From Akebia trifoliata (lineage: Eukaryota; Streptophyta; Magnoliopsida; Ranunculales; Lardizabalaceae), in assembly GCA_017979445.1 (NCBI GenBank), contig CM030704.1, positions 16,661,658 through 16,725,657 on the forward strand: a DNA stretch of 64,000 nt, read 5' to 3'. Below the pieces are notes generated by a model. The model had not been told where the DNA came from. It made no database searches and worked only from the letters and a program-made list of their open reading frames with translations. This document shows, one piece after another, positions 46,341 through 58,590 of the stretch. A program made the position numbers and the translations under genes. Every line of letters begins with the position of its first letter. Position 1 is the first letter of the stretch.

Positions 46341-48073
46341 CTGGCAGAGGAATAAATGACTTTTGGGAAAGAATGAACGAATTTGGAGAAAACTGATTAG
46401 AACTAATCGGAGAACGAATAAATCTGGAAGATAATGAATCTGGAAGAGAAATGATCGATTCCAAGAATGATTGGATCTGGAAAAGAGTCTGGAGAACGAA
46501 AGAATGCCATATTTCTTATGTGAGATCCACAATGCTTTTGTTTGAACCTCAAGGATTTATCAAAAAGTTTTATAAATTTAAAACCTGAGTTTTAACCTCA
46601 AGAGTTTTTCGAAAAACTGCTATCAAGAGGGTAACATTAAGTTTGGAGTTCTCATTATCTTTTAGGATTAACATTGCTCGAAGACAAAATGCCCCTAGTT
46701 TGACAATGTACGTGGCATTGAAGATAATTGAACACATCATGCAAAAATTAAAAAAATGCCCCTAGTATAAGGGGGAAAAGTTACAAGAAAGAAAATGCCC
46801 TTTGTATGAAGGTTTGAAATATTTGATTACCACAAGCGCAATAAAGATTCAACTTTTAATCTTGATTAATTTTATTAAAGATTTTGAGTCAGGCTCAAGA
46901 GAACAAAATATTTCCTTTTGGGACTCATCATAGAATTCACCCTTTTCTCTATTAGTTCACTCGGGGAAGTAAACATTTTCAGATCGATCGTAGACAAGAT
47001 ACTTGTGGCTTTTGAGTCTATGCCTGGTTTAAACTAAGTATTGAACTTGGTTATTCGAACTTCTGATGTTTCAGTTCGGACCGCTCTCAGCTTGGGATTT
47101 TCTCTTGTTTTTCTTTGTTGCTCTAACTTTTGCCTAGATCGCCTTTTCAGGTTTTCAATCTAGCGAGCTTGCTCTAGCTTTTGCCTAGATCGCCTTTTCA
47201 GGTTTTCGATCCAGCGAGCTTTTCCTTTTTTTTTTCTTGACTCTGATTGTTGCCAAAGTTGTCCTTTCATATTTTCAACCTTGCGAGCTTGCTTTAATTT
47301 TTGCCTAAGTCGCCCTTTTCGGGTTTTCAACTTAGCAGGCTTCATCATTTTTTATCTTTTTCTTCTCTTCTGAACTTCTGAAGTTGCTGTCTGATCAGGC
47401 TTTGCTATCTTCCTTGACTTCTCGCACGATACTTAGGAGGACTTTCATGGGTAGGCTTAGGACTGGGTATAAAAAGAAAGGAATTTTGAGGTTCAAAAAC
47501 CCAAATGCCCCTTGTGTGGCATTTCCTTTTAAATTACTTTCTTTCCCATTTTGAATGATATTTCTTTTCTTTTGAATACATTTTTTTCTTTGTCGGGGAA
47601 TCTATATATATTTTTTTATTTTGATGTGGTCGGGCCTAAAGTAACTTCTCAGGTTGCCTACGTACCCCAAATTTTTGGGATCAGACCAAAACGTAGTTCA
47701 AATTTTTCCTCCCCTAGGTTAGGTGATCGGGCTGAGAAAGAAAAATGCATCATTTTTTTTGAAAAGACTGCAAAGGGCTGAGAAAGGAGATAATGAATTG
47801 GGTAGCAGGAAAATTAATTCGGCCAAAGATGGCCTCCTTAAATGTAGTACCATTTGATTCGGTCAAGGTTGGTTGACTCTAGTAGTTCACTTTTTGAAGT
47901 CTGACGACTTTTCCAGACAGTATTTTCTTAATGAATGAATTTCTCCAATTGGGTTCAGACTTTCTCCTATAGTCGAGGAGGAGTGTTCAATTTTCTTTGA
48001 AGTCTGATAGTTAAATCCTTGACCTGTAAATGATGAGCTTTGACCTTTTTGTCAAATGCACGGGTGACTCTTC
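46341..48073 (-). other. B3 3' untranslated region, proximal part
   Basis: Non-coding. The block at about 47625-47720 (GGCCTAAAGTAACTTCTC, TTGCCTACGTACCCC on the plus strand) is the counterpart of 4671-4770 in B1. AAATGCCCCTAG-type phrases near 46690-46800 match B1 4855-4990. No frame is shared with B1. Confidence 0.6.
47110..47345. repeat. Short tandem array, four units (B3)
   Basis: Units of about 50-65 bp with TTTTGCCTAGATCGCC, TTTTCAGGTTTTCAA, and CTAGCGAGCTTGCT. They are the reverse complement of the three-unit array at 5130-5335. The 62-residue basic frame at 47160-47348 is a translation of this repeat, not a protein. Confidence 0.7.
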
Positions 48074-48530
48074 TTAGATAAGCTTGCACATGGTACAGGG
48101 CTTTAACTCGTTTTCTTCGATTAAGTTTAATTCTTCATACTGCTGACGAACCCAATCTGTTTCTAGCAAATGATTTTCCAACAAGACCCTGAGAGACGAA
48201 ATTTCCATTTCAACTGGCAAGACTGCTTTCATGCCATACACTAAGGAGTAGGGAGTAGCTCCAGTAGAGGATCGAATTGAAGTTCGATATGTCCATAGCG
48301 TGAATGATAATTTTTCTGACCAATCTCGATGTGATTGACACATTTTCCTGATCATAGTCTTGAGACTCTTACTAACTGCTTCAACCGTTCCATTGATCTG
48401 AAGATGGTAGGGGGATGATTTGTGCTTCCGGATCTTCAACTTTAAACATAGAGTAATGATTATGCTTTGAAGTACGACCCATTATCAGAGATCAGTTCAA
48501 AAGGTACCCCCATATCGACTGATAATATGT
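48074..48530 (-). pseudogene. Integrase C-terminal remnant of B3
   Basis: Minus-strand gypsy integrase. LISDNGSYFKA (about 48480-48512) holds the second catalytic Asp. After a frame break the open stretch 48439-48074 reads SPYHLQINGTVEAVSKSLK (catalytic Glu region), DWSEKLSFTLWTYRTSIR, TGATPYSLVYGMKAVLPVEM, and YEELNLIEEN. These blocks are typical of plant Ty3/gypsy integrases of the Tat/Athila branch. The N-terminal zinc region and first Asp are not recognisable. Stops between the two parts make it inactive. Confidence 0.88.
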
Positions 48531-49980
48531 GATTTGAAACTCAAGATGTAGTAAGGATAATGCTGATACATTTTATAACATCTTCTTTAATTCCATCGAT
48601 ATAGACGAGTATCTATTCCGTGTTGAACAACACCCAAGCTTGTACCTAACATACCCTGATATGATCACACGAACAAGTCTTTTGAAATTTCTGAGTAAAT
48701 TCATTATCCCCTCGTGTTCCTTTCGGGATAAGATGGTTTCTATTTGAATCTCTTTAGGAATTATTTTTTGTTTCGAGGTCAAAGACCTTTCCTTTCTCAA
48801 TTAAAGGTTGAGCCCGACTCTTATCTTCTTGTTCAGAAACGAAATCTATCAAATTATTAGTTAATTCGTTAATGTGCTCGAGGTATTCAAAAATTTATTT
48901 TATCCGATCAATTTTAGATGGGGCAACAGACACCTCTATAGACTCAATGAACTAACTTGACTCAATAGGAAAGAGTAGACTCAATCTAAGGAAGACATGA
49001 CCTTGCTGGAAAAAAGGACTCGAGCTAACCCAAATGACTCATGAAAACTCAAGACAAGTACCCACACGAGTTTGATTAGGACTGAGGACTGAGATATTGG
49101 TTATAACCGATAGGATTGAAGCACTATGATCTTCAAAGAACAACTGGACGATGTTGAGAAATTTTGAGGTCATTTCTAACTATTGATTTGATATTGACGT
49201 TTACTTTAACTGACCGGATTTACAACCCTAGCTAGACGATGGACGATTCAGCTTAGACACAATGATAACCCTTAAACCTCTTTGAAGGTGAATTTAACCA
49301 ATTTCAGTGTCACCCCCTTGATAACATTTTAAATGAACCCTGAGATTTTATTGAATTTTGTGCACCAATCCATTAAACAATTCATTAATATAATGATTAT
49401 TCAGAAAAATAATTTTATTGCACTCTTGAAAAATATTGACAAATAATATTTTCATTGAATAACAACTTCCACAAACATATTTCAATAATTTTTCATGCAA
49501 AAATAGATTTTTTGTAAATCATTTTTTTCTGAAAAATATTTTTTTTTCCTTTTCTTTTTTTTAGAAAACATTTTCTTTTAGAAAAATTTTTGGGAAAGCA
49601 TTTCCTTTTGAAAAATCTTATTCTTCCGGAAAATATTTTACTTTTGAAAAGCATTTCTCTTCTGAAAAGTATTTTTCTTCTGGAAAACATTTTTCTTCTT
49701 TTAAAATAGGTTTAAAATCCAAATCAGGAAGAAGTTTGAATTTCATTTTGATACAAATGGCTCGGCCCATAATGATTGTTGGATCGATATGGACTAGGTC
49801 ATTATTGTAAAAGAATGGATTCTTTATTGGGTCGGTGCACCCATTTTAATTTTCAAAAACAACATTTGATCCTTGAGGACAATCATACACTCTGATCTAC
49901 ACCATTCACATCACTCACATACATTCATCAATCAACAGGCTTCATTTAATAAACAACCCGGGAACACCCACGATAAGTTC
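48531..49980 (-). other. Degenerate internal region of B3
   Basis: Expected to hold gag and the rest of pol, but I can read no gag, protease, RT or RNase H motif on either strand. The 75-residue frame at 48573-48800 and the Lys/Phe-rich frame at 49493-49690 (a GAAAA/TTTTC repeat-like run) resemble no domain. The element therefore lost most of its coding region, or carries unrelated filler. Confidence 0.45.
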
Positions 49981-52900
49981 GAGTCGTGACCTACTGGGAA
50001 GGTTTCTAGACTCTAAGCTTACTACGTGCAATGCATTTTTATCTGGCCACTCTTGCCCAAGCACACCTATATACCTTTCGAAACGTGGTGACTTGGTTTG
50101 ATATACCGTATAGGTGATAATCTAAAACCTCAATTCACTTCTCTGAAGTCAAAAACAGCCAGTTTGATCTCCAGTTGAGAGGTGGCGTACAATGCTGAGC
50201 AAGGGCCCACTTAAATACCTCTCGTCTAGAATAGACGTAGTCTATCCCCCTCGTACAGTAGGGTACAGCGGGGCAAGATCTTGCTTAGGCACCGGTTTTG
50301 ACCAAGAAGTGCAATTGATATACTTAGATTATCTTTTATACCTATGGGTACGAGTCAAGAGTTGTAACTTTCATAAATGATTTGGCATCCCACGAGGGGA
50401 CCGACCACGTACTAGTACTACGTTGGCAATCGGGACATGTGACTGTGTGGCTCACAATAGAACAAAGGCTCAGGTCGCTTCAGCCTGAGTGCATCAATAT
50501 ATCTCTCAGAATCACCTGATCAGACGGTATTAATGCCCCCAGTTTGATATACCCTAAGGTACGTGACTGGAGTTGTGGGTTTCATGAATGACGTCGCATC
50601 TACGAAGAGACCGGGCCACGCACTAAAGCCACGTTGGCTAAATGGGACATGTAAGTGCTCAAAACAGTAAACGTGCATGTGGTGTGTGCAAAACAGGGTG
50701 GGGTGTGCCTGGGGCCTTTTTCAAACAAATGGGCCCATGGCCCTGATCATGCCATCATACATTTAATCAAAACCAAAATCATTCAAATCATATGAATATT
50801 CAATCAAGATCACATTATTCCCATCACATAAGCACATTAACATTACGATCAACATCAATCATATATCTCAAGCAAGATCATGGCATGTTAGAAGGGTGAT
50901 TAACATAAACTAATGATATGGTCCGATTTAAGATCTAAACATGCACATCACCTTCATACATCGATCATGGTAAATTAATCAATAAATATGGCATATGATA
51001 ATGAATTAAATCCGATTATTGCAAAAAACATGATTTTGTAATTTTTATAGTCCAACCAAAGGTTATTTTGAGTAATCTAAAATATTTCGAGATTCCTAAA
51101 ACATTGAGCCACTAATAGGATAATGATAATTGAAGTGTGAGGCGATGCATCCTCTTTTTTTTTTTTTTAATACATTGATTTTTATTTTTTCAAACAAAAA
51201 TCAAAACCTTTATTTAACCAATTGATTTAAAAAAAAAAAAAACTAGAAAAACCATTACCAAAAATAAATCAAAACAAAGCACAACCCAAATCCGAGTGAT
51301 AATTGGTGTGCCAACCAATAAAAACCCAAAAAAGAAAAGCTTAAAATCAACCTCAAGGCTGCCCATAAATCGATTATTGATTTATTTATTTATTTTAACT
51401 CCTTTTATATTTCTAATCTTGTTTTGAGAGGAAATAAAATAAACAAATCAATTTGATCACAGAAAACCCTTCTTCACCATTCACAACCTTATGACACATT
51501 CGACAGTTGCAGCAATTTACGATCAACATCACCAATAATAAGGCCGAATCCAAGATCTCCAAGTTCGAAATAAATTTCGTTCAACCTTAGGACTGTTCCA
51601 CAGTGGTGGTTACATGAAACATTCAACGTCTGCTACTCATTCATACAGGAGATTTTGCCAAAGAAAGATAGTAACAGATCGAACAAGAAACAATGAGTTT
51701 CTTCTGCTAGATCAGAACGAGCAGAAAGAAAATGTCTCATAATCCAAACGTAGAACAGATGGGTTTTATTTTTTTTCTAAAAAAATCACAGAGAAAGCTC
51801 AAGCAAAGCTTGAATCGAATCTCTAAAGCTTTGAAAATCGTTGGCAACCAACAAAATCTCTCATGGAAACCACATTGCAGATTTTTTTTTTTTTAAAAAA
51901 TGCTGAGACTTACAAGTAACACATGTTTCCTTCGGTAGAAAACTCCCATGTTCTCTCGATTGATCGAAGATTCTTGTAGCCAGGGGATGTGAAGTTATAG
52001 AACTTTCAAATCGATAAGGCTTGAGAGAGTAAGTCAATCGATTTCTGATTAGAACCAGTCGGTTCTCGTTGAAGAAGACGAAGTTTGAAAAAATCTGTGG
52101 AGAGTCCATCGACTTGGAGCTCCATGTTTAACCATCGAAGGAACATGGTAATTTTCTGAGCTCAGAAGTCGATCAAATGTCGATCGATCACAGCCGCGAA
52201 CAATCACAGCCGATCGGCTTGGACCAGCGATCGTGAGGATGAAACAGAAAAAAAACGATTGAAAAATCCTTTAAATCGAATCGATTCTTTCAAACACTAT
52301 ACTTTGAATCAGGAGGAATCAACGATTTTCATCAAGATTAACATTGATTGGGCTGAAATTTGAGCCGATATATCAGAGAGAGGAGTTCGCTCTCTGTTAA
52401 AGACGTTGAATCATCTTAAGAAGATGATGTGGGTAGAGAAGAAACCGATTTTTCTTATAGCACACCACTCAAACTAGCAGTGTTAGTGAGGTGTGAAAAA
52501 CGCAATAATAACACTTTACCCCGGACACCCCACCCAATAACCGATTTAAAACAAAAGATAGGTGTTGTTCACACCTACAACACACCCTTTTAAGAATCAA
52601 AATAGTAGAATTAACAGAAGCTAAAAACAAAAAAACAAAAATCCTCTTCTCTTTTTTATTATTTTTTTTGCTTGGCTTTTCTTCTTGCTATCAATGGACA
52701 GCACAGTCCCTCTATCAAAGCAAGACAATCACAATAATAAAAAATAAGAATAAAAAATAAAAATAAATAAATAAAAAAACTACCACACACCTACAGAAAT
52801 TAATCGAAAGATTTTTTTTTATTTTATTTTTTGTTTTTTAAAAAACGTTTAAACATAACCAACGCGTGCCTCAAAAAAGAAAAAAAAATCGGTGATCTCC

Positions 52901-53199
52901 CAACTTCAACCACCATTAATCCATTAATAACCTCAACCTTTTGGAATTTTGCATCATTTAGAATTACCGTAAACAACCTTCAATTGGATATAAAACATAA
53001 TAAATAATGCTTGATCGAATCACAACAATAATATGCCAAAATATCAAAGTCCAAACACATACGCAATAATTGAACCGGAATAGCAACAAATTGATAAAAT
53101 AACCAGCTAATCAAACTAAAAATAAATAAATGAATGAATAAAAACATTCTAGGCCACTTTTAACAACGCTCCCATACTTGGGGTTTTTCAAGTTTGATC
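49981..53199 (-). other. B3 untranslated leader, about 3.2 kb
   Basis: 49990-50760 is the reverse complement of B1 1030-1850. The rest (50760-53199) has no copy in the window and only short frames. Long leaders of several kilobases are known in Ogre-type elements. A/T runs are frequent near 51150-51240 and 52740-52890. Confidence 0.6.
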
Positions 53200-53203
53200 C
53201 TCA

Positions 53204-53225
53204 ATGTCCCCAGCGGAGTCGCCAC
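53204..53225 (-). promoter_or_regulatory. Primer-binding site of B3 (Arg-tRNA type)
   Basis: On the minus strand, TGGCGACTCCGCTGGGGA lies one or two bases after the LTR terminus CTTTCA. TGGCGACTCC is complementary to a plant Arg tRNA 3' end, and an Arg primer is described for Ogre elements (recalled, not checked). Confidence 0.7.
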
Positions 53226-54959
53226 TGAAAGCGCCCTCGATCCGCGGGGTGCGCGGATCCCCTTTTGACCCTTGAGCTTTGGGAGTCGCCACCTAGTTAT
53301 TGTGGTCTAGGAACCAAACTGACTCTAACATGGATAAAAAGAACTAATCTACCATAAAAAATCTGAATTCGGGGATCATGTTACGGGGTTGGAAGGTGTT
53401 AGGCACCAACCCCGCCCGGCCAAAGCCGGTCTCTACTAACTTTCCAAATATATCACATTGCTAAAAACCTAGATAAAAATAAAAATAAAAAATTTCGTAC
53501 CTTTCCGATAGCAAGGATTTTGCTCCCTCAGATCTGACAAAAAAGAGCTCCTTGTACTGTACTCCCTTGCTTCGTTCTGTCTCCGGATTTGACTTCGGAT
53601 CTCCTAGATCAAGGTATCTCCTTGTTTCTCTAAATCTTCATTCTTCAAGTTTTTGCGGATTTGGGGGTGTTTTTAGAGGGCTTTTAGGTGTTTTCTAGGC
53701 TAAAATTGAAGGAGGGATGTTAGGTAAAGAGTTGGGGCTCCAAAACTAGGGTTTATGGGAGGCTAGGGGGGCTTCTAAACCTACTTCTCTTAGGGTTTAT
53801 GATTTGATACGAAAATAGGATGTGAGCACCTCTATCTATAGATTTTTTTAGGGTTGATTTTGATAGAGTTAGTCTTTAATTAGAGTTCTTTTAATTAGAG
53901 TTGTGTTTTAGTTAGACTTGTTTTAGGTAGAATTGTGTTTTAATTAGAATTGTTTTAGGTAGAATTTTTTTTTGGTTAGAACTCTATTAGATAGAGTTAT
54001 TATTTAATTAGAATTCTATTATGACTTTTGGTCTTATTTGATTGACTTTTAATATTTTGACTTTAATCTTAATTGATTGACTTTTAATATCTTGACTTCA
54101 GTCTTGCTTAATTGACTTTAATTTTGACTTTAGTCTCACTTGATTGACTTTAATACCTTGACTTCAGTCTTGCTTGATTTACTTTGATTTTTGGAAACCC
54201 CTCCTCCATTATTTCTTTAATTCTTTGGACCCCCAAATGGAGGGGTCCTTAAAGAAATATCCCACGAACCCTCAACAATTTTTCCTGAAAGTCCGATTGA
54301 TCGATTTTTTAGTTCTAATTTTTAAATTAATTTCATTAATATTTCACTTTAATTATTTAATATTTTATTTATTAATTTCGAATTTTTTTTAATTGTGAAA
54401 TTATCGTTTTGCCCCCGGAGAGGACTTTTCACGTTTTTAGTCAGTTTTTAATGTTTTAGGATGTTTTAGAATCGATTTTTCGTAAGGAATTTAATGGAAA
54501 TATTAGTTTGTGTCATTTATGAAGTTTTTTGTGTGAAATGATTGTGAACTTTATGAGGGGCATTTTCGTAATTTTGTCAAATTCTGTTAAAATTGGCGAA
54601 ATGATTTATTTGATTTCGATTTGTTGTTTTATGTGTTCGAGAGAGTTTTCCTAAGCGTAACGTAGGCTCTAGGGTTATTTTGAGGTTAGGGGTATTTTGG
54701 TATTTTGGTCATTTTTAGTGATTTTTATCGCGAAGCTTCTTTTTGGTTTGCAAGATAATGATTTCTATGTTTCTGGGGTCGTATTTTCCTAGCGTAGCGT
54801 GGTTTCTAAGGTTTTGTCAATTTGAGATACCTCATCCGGATTTCTGAAACACATCTGGTAACAAAATAAAGCAATGGAATACACATCCATCATTGGGAAT
54901 CATTGCAATCAGGTTGACAAGTTGATTAATCAGGCGAGTGCAAAAATGGGGTGTTTACA
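53226..54959 (-). mobile_element. 5' LTR of B3
   Basis: 1,734 bp. On the plus strand it reads TGAAAGCGCCC...GGGTGTTTACA. Nearly identical to 42981-44721. The W-box-like cluster lies at 54042-54162. The TATA position at about 53838 reads TATAGATA on the minus strand, a change that could weaken the promoter. Confidence 0.92.
54042..54162 (-). promoter_or_regulatory. W-box-like TTGAC cluster in B3 5' LTR
   Basis: The same cluster as 43797-43917. Six to seven TTGAC cores are retained. Confidence 0.5.
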
Positions 54960-56753
54960 CTATCTGGCTTAAAATAAATAACAGTACTCAGAGCCTCTGC
55001 ACCAACATAAATTTAAATAAACATGCAACCCTTTCATTATCCCTTCACCAACCTACACATAACATACAACGTAAAATGCAGACATCACCCCTTGATGTGA
55101 TTCTGTCATTTTATCGATTTATCAATTTTTCATTCTGTCATGTTTTTACTCATTGACTTTTCAAACCAAATATTTCTTTTTCAAGCTTGCAAAATTGACT
55201 TTGATTATTCGATCGAAAAACTATCCAATTTTTGTTAAAATGGGATCCCAGTAGGTATGCGAAGACAAACTACCAAAATTAGAAAAGCTAATGAAAATTT
55301 GGCTAAGTGTCGGAAACTCGATTTTTCAAAATTGTCAAAATTGAAAATAGGTTTTTATAAATGAAGGCCCTCAACAACATAAGAAGGGTCACGTAATTTT
55401 GTAACTTGATTCGAAGTAATGCAAAAGATATAACACGAATTCTTGAAACATTCCCGACATGACGAAATTTTTTTCCCCCGACTCATTTGAAGGAGTTATG
55501 GGGCCCATAAGTAGTCATTTTTGCATGTTAAAAGCATGAGAAATATAAAAAAAAATATCAGAAAAACTTTTTGGGAAACCTTTGGTTTTCACGGTGGCAC
55601 CGTGACTGGAGCACGGCGGTTCATGGTGGAACCGTCAGAACACTGAAATTTCATGAAGTTTTTCATTTTTTTCTTCATTTCTTCGAGTTTTTTACTCGTT
55701 TTCAATTCTAATAATCCACCCACGGATTCAATATTCAAATCATGATAAAATATATCAAATACCTTAGTTCTAATCATGAATTTAAAACAATTACAACGAT
55801 GTTCTAAAATTTTCAAAACACAAAATAAGTTTCAAAACATCCCTAAATGCAATTTTCTCTAAATCTGCGACTACTAATAAGAGTTGAGAGTCCCCTACTT
55901 GGTTCGTGGTTGTCAATGGTGATGAACCAACGTCAAAGGTCAATGTTCGGCAGCTCGAAGTTCTGAAAATGGTTGAACTCGGGTGCCAACGATGTGGTTG
56001 GTCGTGAAACCCTCTTTGAAGGTTTTCTTCCCCCTTCCACTGACGATGGACGACTCTTCCTTGATTTGAATGAGACTCTCTAGTGGGTATAGATGAACCT
56101 ATTTGATACTTTTTATGAGAGGGCAAGATAAAGAAAGGAAAATGAAGGTTAAACGGGTTGGAGGTATGGAGTTCGTCGATGCCGACGACTTTCTCTCCTT
56201 CATCGATGATCAACTCGGACTCGCTTGCGATAGATCTTGATAGAAAGGGTTGAAACCCTAGGTTTGGAGAATAGGTTGATTCTTCGTGAGTTGGAGAGGA
56301 AAAAGTGAATAAAAGAATAAGTTGGTTTTTTTTATAATAAAAGCTGAGGGCATTTTTGTATTTTTCCTTCGTTTCTATTTTCGATAAAATCTTGACCATT
56401 CGAACTCCGAAAATGACATACGATATTCCATTTCGAATAATTTTTCATTGTGGACCTCATAGTGTGGTTAAATTTTTCTGATTCTACCTCTATCGAAAAT
56501 TCACTGTTTTGGATCCCACTTAACACGAAATTCGAGGATTTTATAATTTTCTTATCCGAACTCGAATTTGAACTTTCGTACAGGCTAAAGTATATATTTT
56601 GATCATTTTAAACCTAATGGAAAAAATCAAAATTCGTTAAAAATGAACAGATTAAAATTTGAGTATTCTACTCTAAGTCTTTCTTTTAGAATTTTTATCG
56701 AAATTCACAATTAGATTTCCTCGAGATACAAATTAAAAATTCAGGGTGTTATA

Positions 56754-57850
56754 GCCTAAGTACGAAGTGCAGAGACTATCAACCTTCCACCTAAATAAGC
56801 CTCCAAAAGAGCTATATTTAGAACCCTTCCAATTACAAACACATTATTCTTCTTCAAGTTTATCGCAATGTCTGAGACTACTTCAAAGAAACATATCAAA
56901 CCACATAGTTTGGTCCAACGACGCATCCAAGAAGATAAGAGTATCACCCACGAATTGAAGATCTGTAACTAACGCTCCATCGATGTCCCTCCCGAGTGTC
57001 TCCACCACGATAATAAAAAGGAAAAGGGAATAATGATCCTCCTATTTTAAATCTCTAGAACTCTTAAAGAAACCTTTTGGAGACCTATTTATAAGGACCG
57101 AGAAAAAAATCAACAAAATGCAACTTTTAATCCAACAAATCCACTTTCCGCCAAAGCCCATTCTTTCTAGAAGAAACACTAAGAAATCCTAATTCACGTG
57201 GTCATACGGCTTCTTTAGGTATATTTTACATTCCACGTCTGCCTTTTTAGACTTCAATCTAGAGTCAATACATTTGTTTGCAACAAGAATCCCATTAAAT
57301 ATTTTTTGTCCTTTTACAAAAGCTCCATGGTTGATTCTAATCAAGGTAGAGATTACGAACTTTAACTTATTGGACAATAAGCTAAAAATAATCTTATAAG
57401 TCATATTGATCAAGTTGATGTCTCAACCTCAGATATCTTCAGTTCCAAAAACTTTTGGAATCAACGTCAAAAATGAACAATTAGATCCGACATCCAAGAT
57501 GACTTGAAGCTTCAATGGGAAACCCATTTGGCCTTAGAGCATTGTCAGTACTCATACCTGCCATGGTGTACTATACTTTTTCCTCATCGAATTGTTTTTC
57601 TAGCCATGTTTTATGAATACCAAAAATTTTTTAAAAGGAAGTTGATTCGGTCTTGGCCTAGAGCTGGGTATCTCTATGTATAGACTAGAGTAGAAATCCA
57701 CGATCTTCTTTACTATAGTCTCCTTGCCTACGAACCACTCATTGTTGACCCTTGTACCTATAAAAAACTATATAGGTTTGTTTGGGACCTTTTCTTTTAT
57801 AAGTATGGTCTTGTGAAAAAATATCCATTTCATTTTTGGCAGGATCATTT
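56754..57850 (-). pseudogene. LINE-1 relic, 5' part (reverse transcriptase)
   Basis: Upstream part of the LINE at 33680-35059. Read from 57850 down on the minus strand it gives NNEWFVGKETIVKKIVDFYS, SNCSFLTLIPKVFG, INMTYKIIFSLLSNKLK, HGAFVKGQKIFNGILVANKC and YDHVN, then the catalytic box as FVGDTLIF instead of FADD (about 56935-56960), INLKKNNVFVIGRVLNI, and VDSLCTSYLGL. It breaks off at 56754 exactly where 35059 continues with PLGA. The first catalytic Asp is lost and several frames are shifted, so it is inactive. Confidence 0.87.
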
Positions 57851-57934
57851 AATGAGGTAAAATTTTGGTCCAAAAAATCTACTCAATATCTACCCATGCA
57901 CTCCCATAAAACAAGCATTGAAGATCCTTTGAAG

Positions 57935-58590
57935 GTATGAGAGGTTAGTAGAGGCATGAGTGGTGAAAATGTCTCGAGGCTTGATGGGTTTTTAATGGCG
58001 TTTTATAATGTGTGTCGGGAAGTGATAAAGAACGACATTATTACGATGTTTAAGGAATTTCAAGGGTAAACTTTCTTAAATTATGGTTCGAATTGCTCAT
58101 TCATGGTGTCAATTCTTAACAAGATGAGAGTGAAAAATATTTTGAATTTCAGACCGATAAGCCTGGTGGAGGTTAGCTACACAAGCATGACTAAACAATT
58201 ATTATCTAGGCTTAAAACAATGCTTCCTCATTTTATTGTTGCCAAACTAGGGGACTTTAGTAGGGGGTAGTCAATTCGTTGATGGTATTTTGATTACTAA
58301 TGAGTGCATCAAGGCAAAAAAATTCGAGTTGGTGTGCCTGTTAGATTTGGAGAAAGTCTATGATCATGCCAATTAGAGATGTTTGGAGTACATATTTTCT
58401 ATGATAGGTTTTGGAGATTTGTGGATAAGATGGATGATAAAGTGTGTTTTCCGCATTATTTCTCTTCCTTGCCAATACGAGTGTGGTAAGTTTGTTTGTA
58501 ACTCTCAAGAATTGAGATAGGGAGAATCCCCGTCCCCTTTGTTATTCTTTCTTGTGATAGAAGTATTAGGAAAAGTGAAACTTTTTCCTT
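57935..58590 (+). pseudogene. LINE-2 relic (reverse transcriptase fragment), opposite strand
   Basis: Plus-strand L1-type RT fragment. GFLMAFYNVCREVIKNDIIT, MVSILNKMRVKNILNFRPIS, SRLKTMLPHFIVAK, then after frame changes VCLLDLEKVYDHAN, LEYIFSMIGFGDLWIRWMIK, and LSPLLFFLVIEVL-like near 58550. It lacks the catalytic ADD box and the 3' half. It lies head-to-head with LINE-1 (boundary about 57850-57935) and joins repeat R at 58590. Confidence 0.82.

Larger units (their letters stand above)
42981..54959 (-). mobile_element. Gypsy (Tat/Ogre-like) element B3, full-length structure, defective
   Basis: 11,979 bp with LTRs 53226-54959 (5', minus strand) and 42981-44721 (3'), flanked by perfect CTATC duplications (42976-42980 and 54960-54964) inside A4. 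The LTRs differ at about six positions in their first 185 bp, so this is the youngest large element here. In its own orientation it has an Arg-type primer site, a 3-kb leader, a degenerate stretch, an integrase remnant (48074-48530), a 3' region with two tandem arrays, a polypurine tract and the 3' LTR. No gag or reverse transcriptase is recognisable, so mobilisation must have depended on another element. Confidence 0.92.
41688..56753 (+). mobile_element. Family-A LTR-like element, copy A4 (split by B3)
   Basis: Starts TGTAGCGTCCCGCC and ends GGGTGTTATA, with perfect GCCTA duplications at 41683-41687 and 56754-56758. Without B3 it is about 3,080 bp (41688-42980 plus 54965-56753). The right flank is the LINE, the left flank the edge of copia 2, so A4 landed within a few bases of the copia 2 junction. 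The GGTGGCACCGT/GGTGGAACCGT phrases near 55595-55640 group it with A3. The opposite-strand frame 55791-56399 (202 residues) is discussed as a finding. Confidence 0.92.

Noticed and set aside
45020..46532. Long minus-strand open frames (up to 232 residues) with repeating CRRGFSRNYAQ/PPRVFSELC/DAAEGFLGT peptides
   Set aside because: All three frames of the same 34-bp repeat are open because the unit lacks stops on that strand and its length is not a multiple of three. The same repeat gives three unrelated peptides, so it is not a protein gene.
49493..49690. Lys/Phe-rich small protein
   Set aside because: It is the translation of a short GAAAA/TTTTC-type repeat run inside B3.
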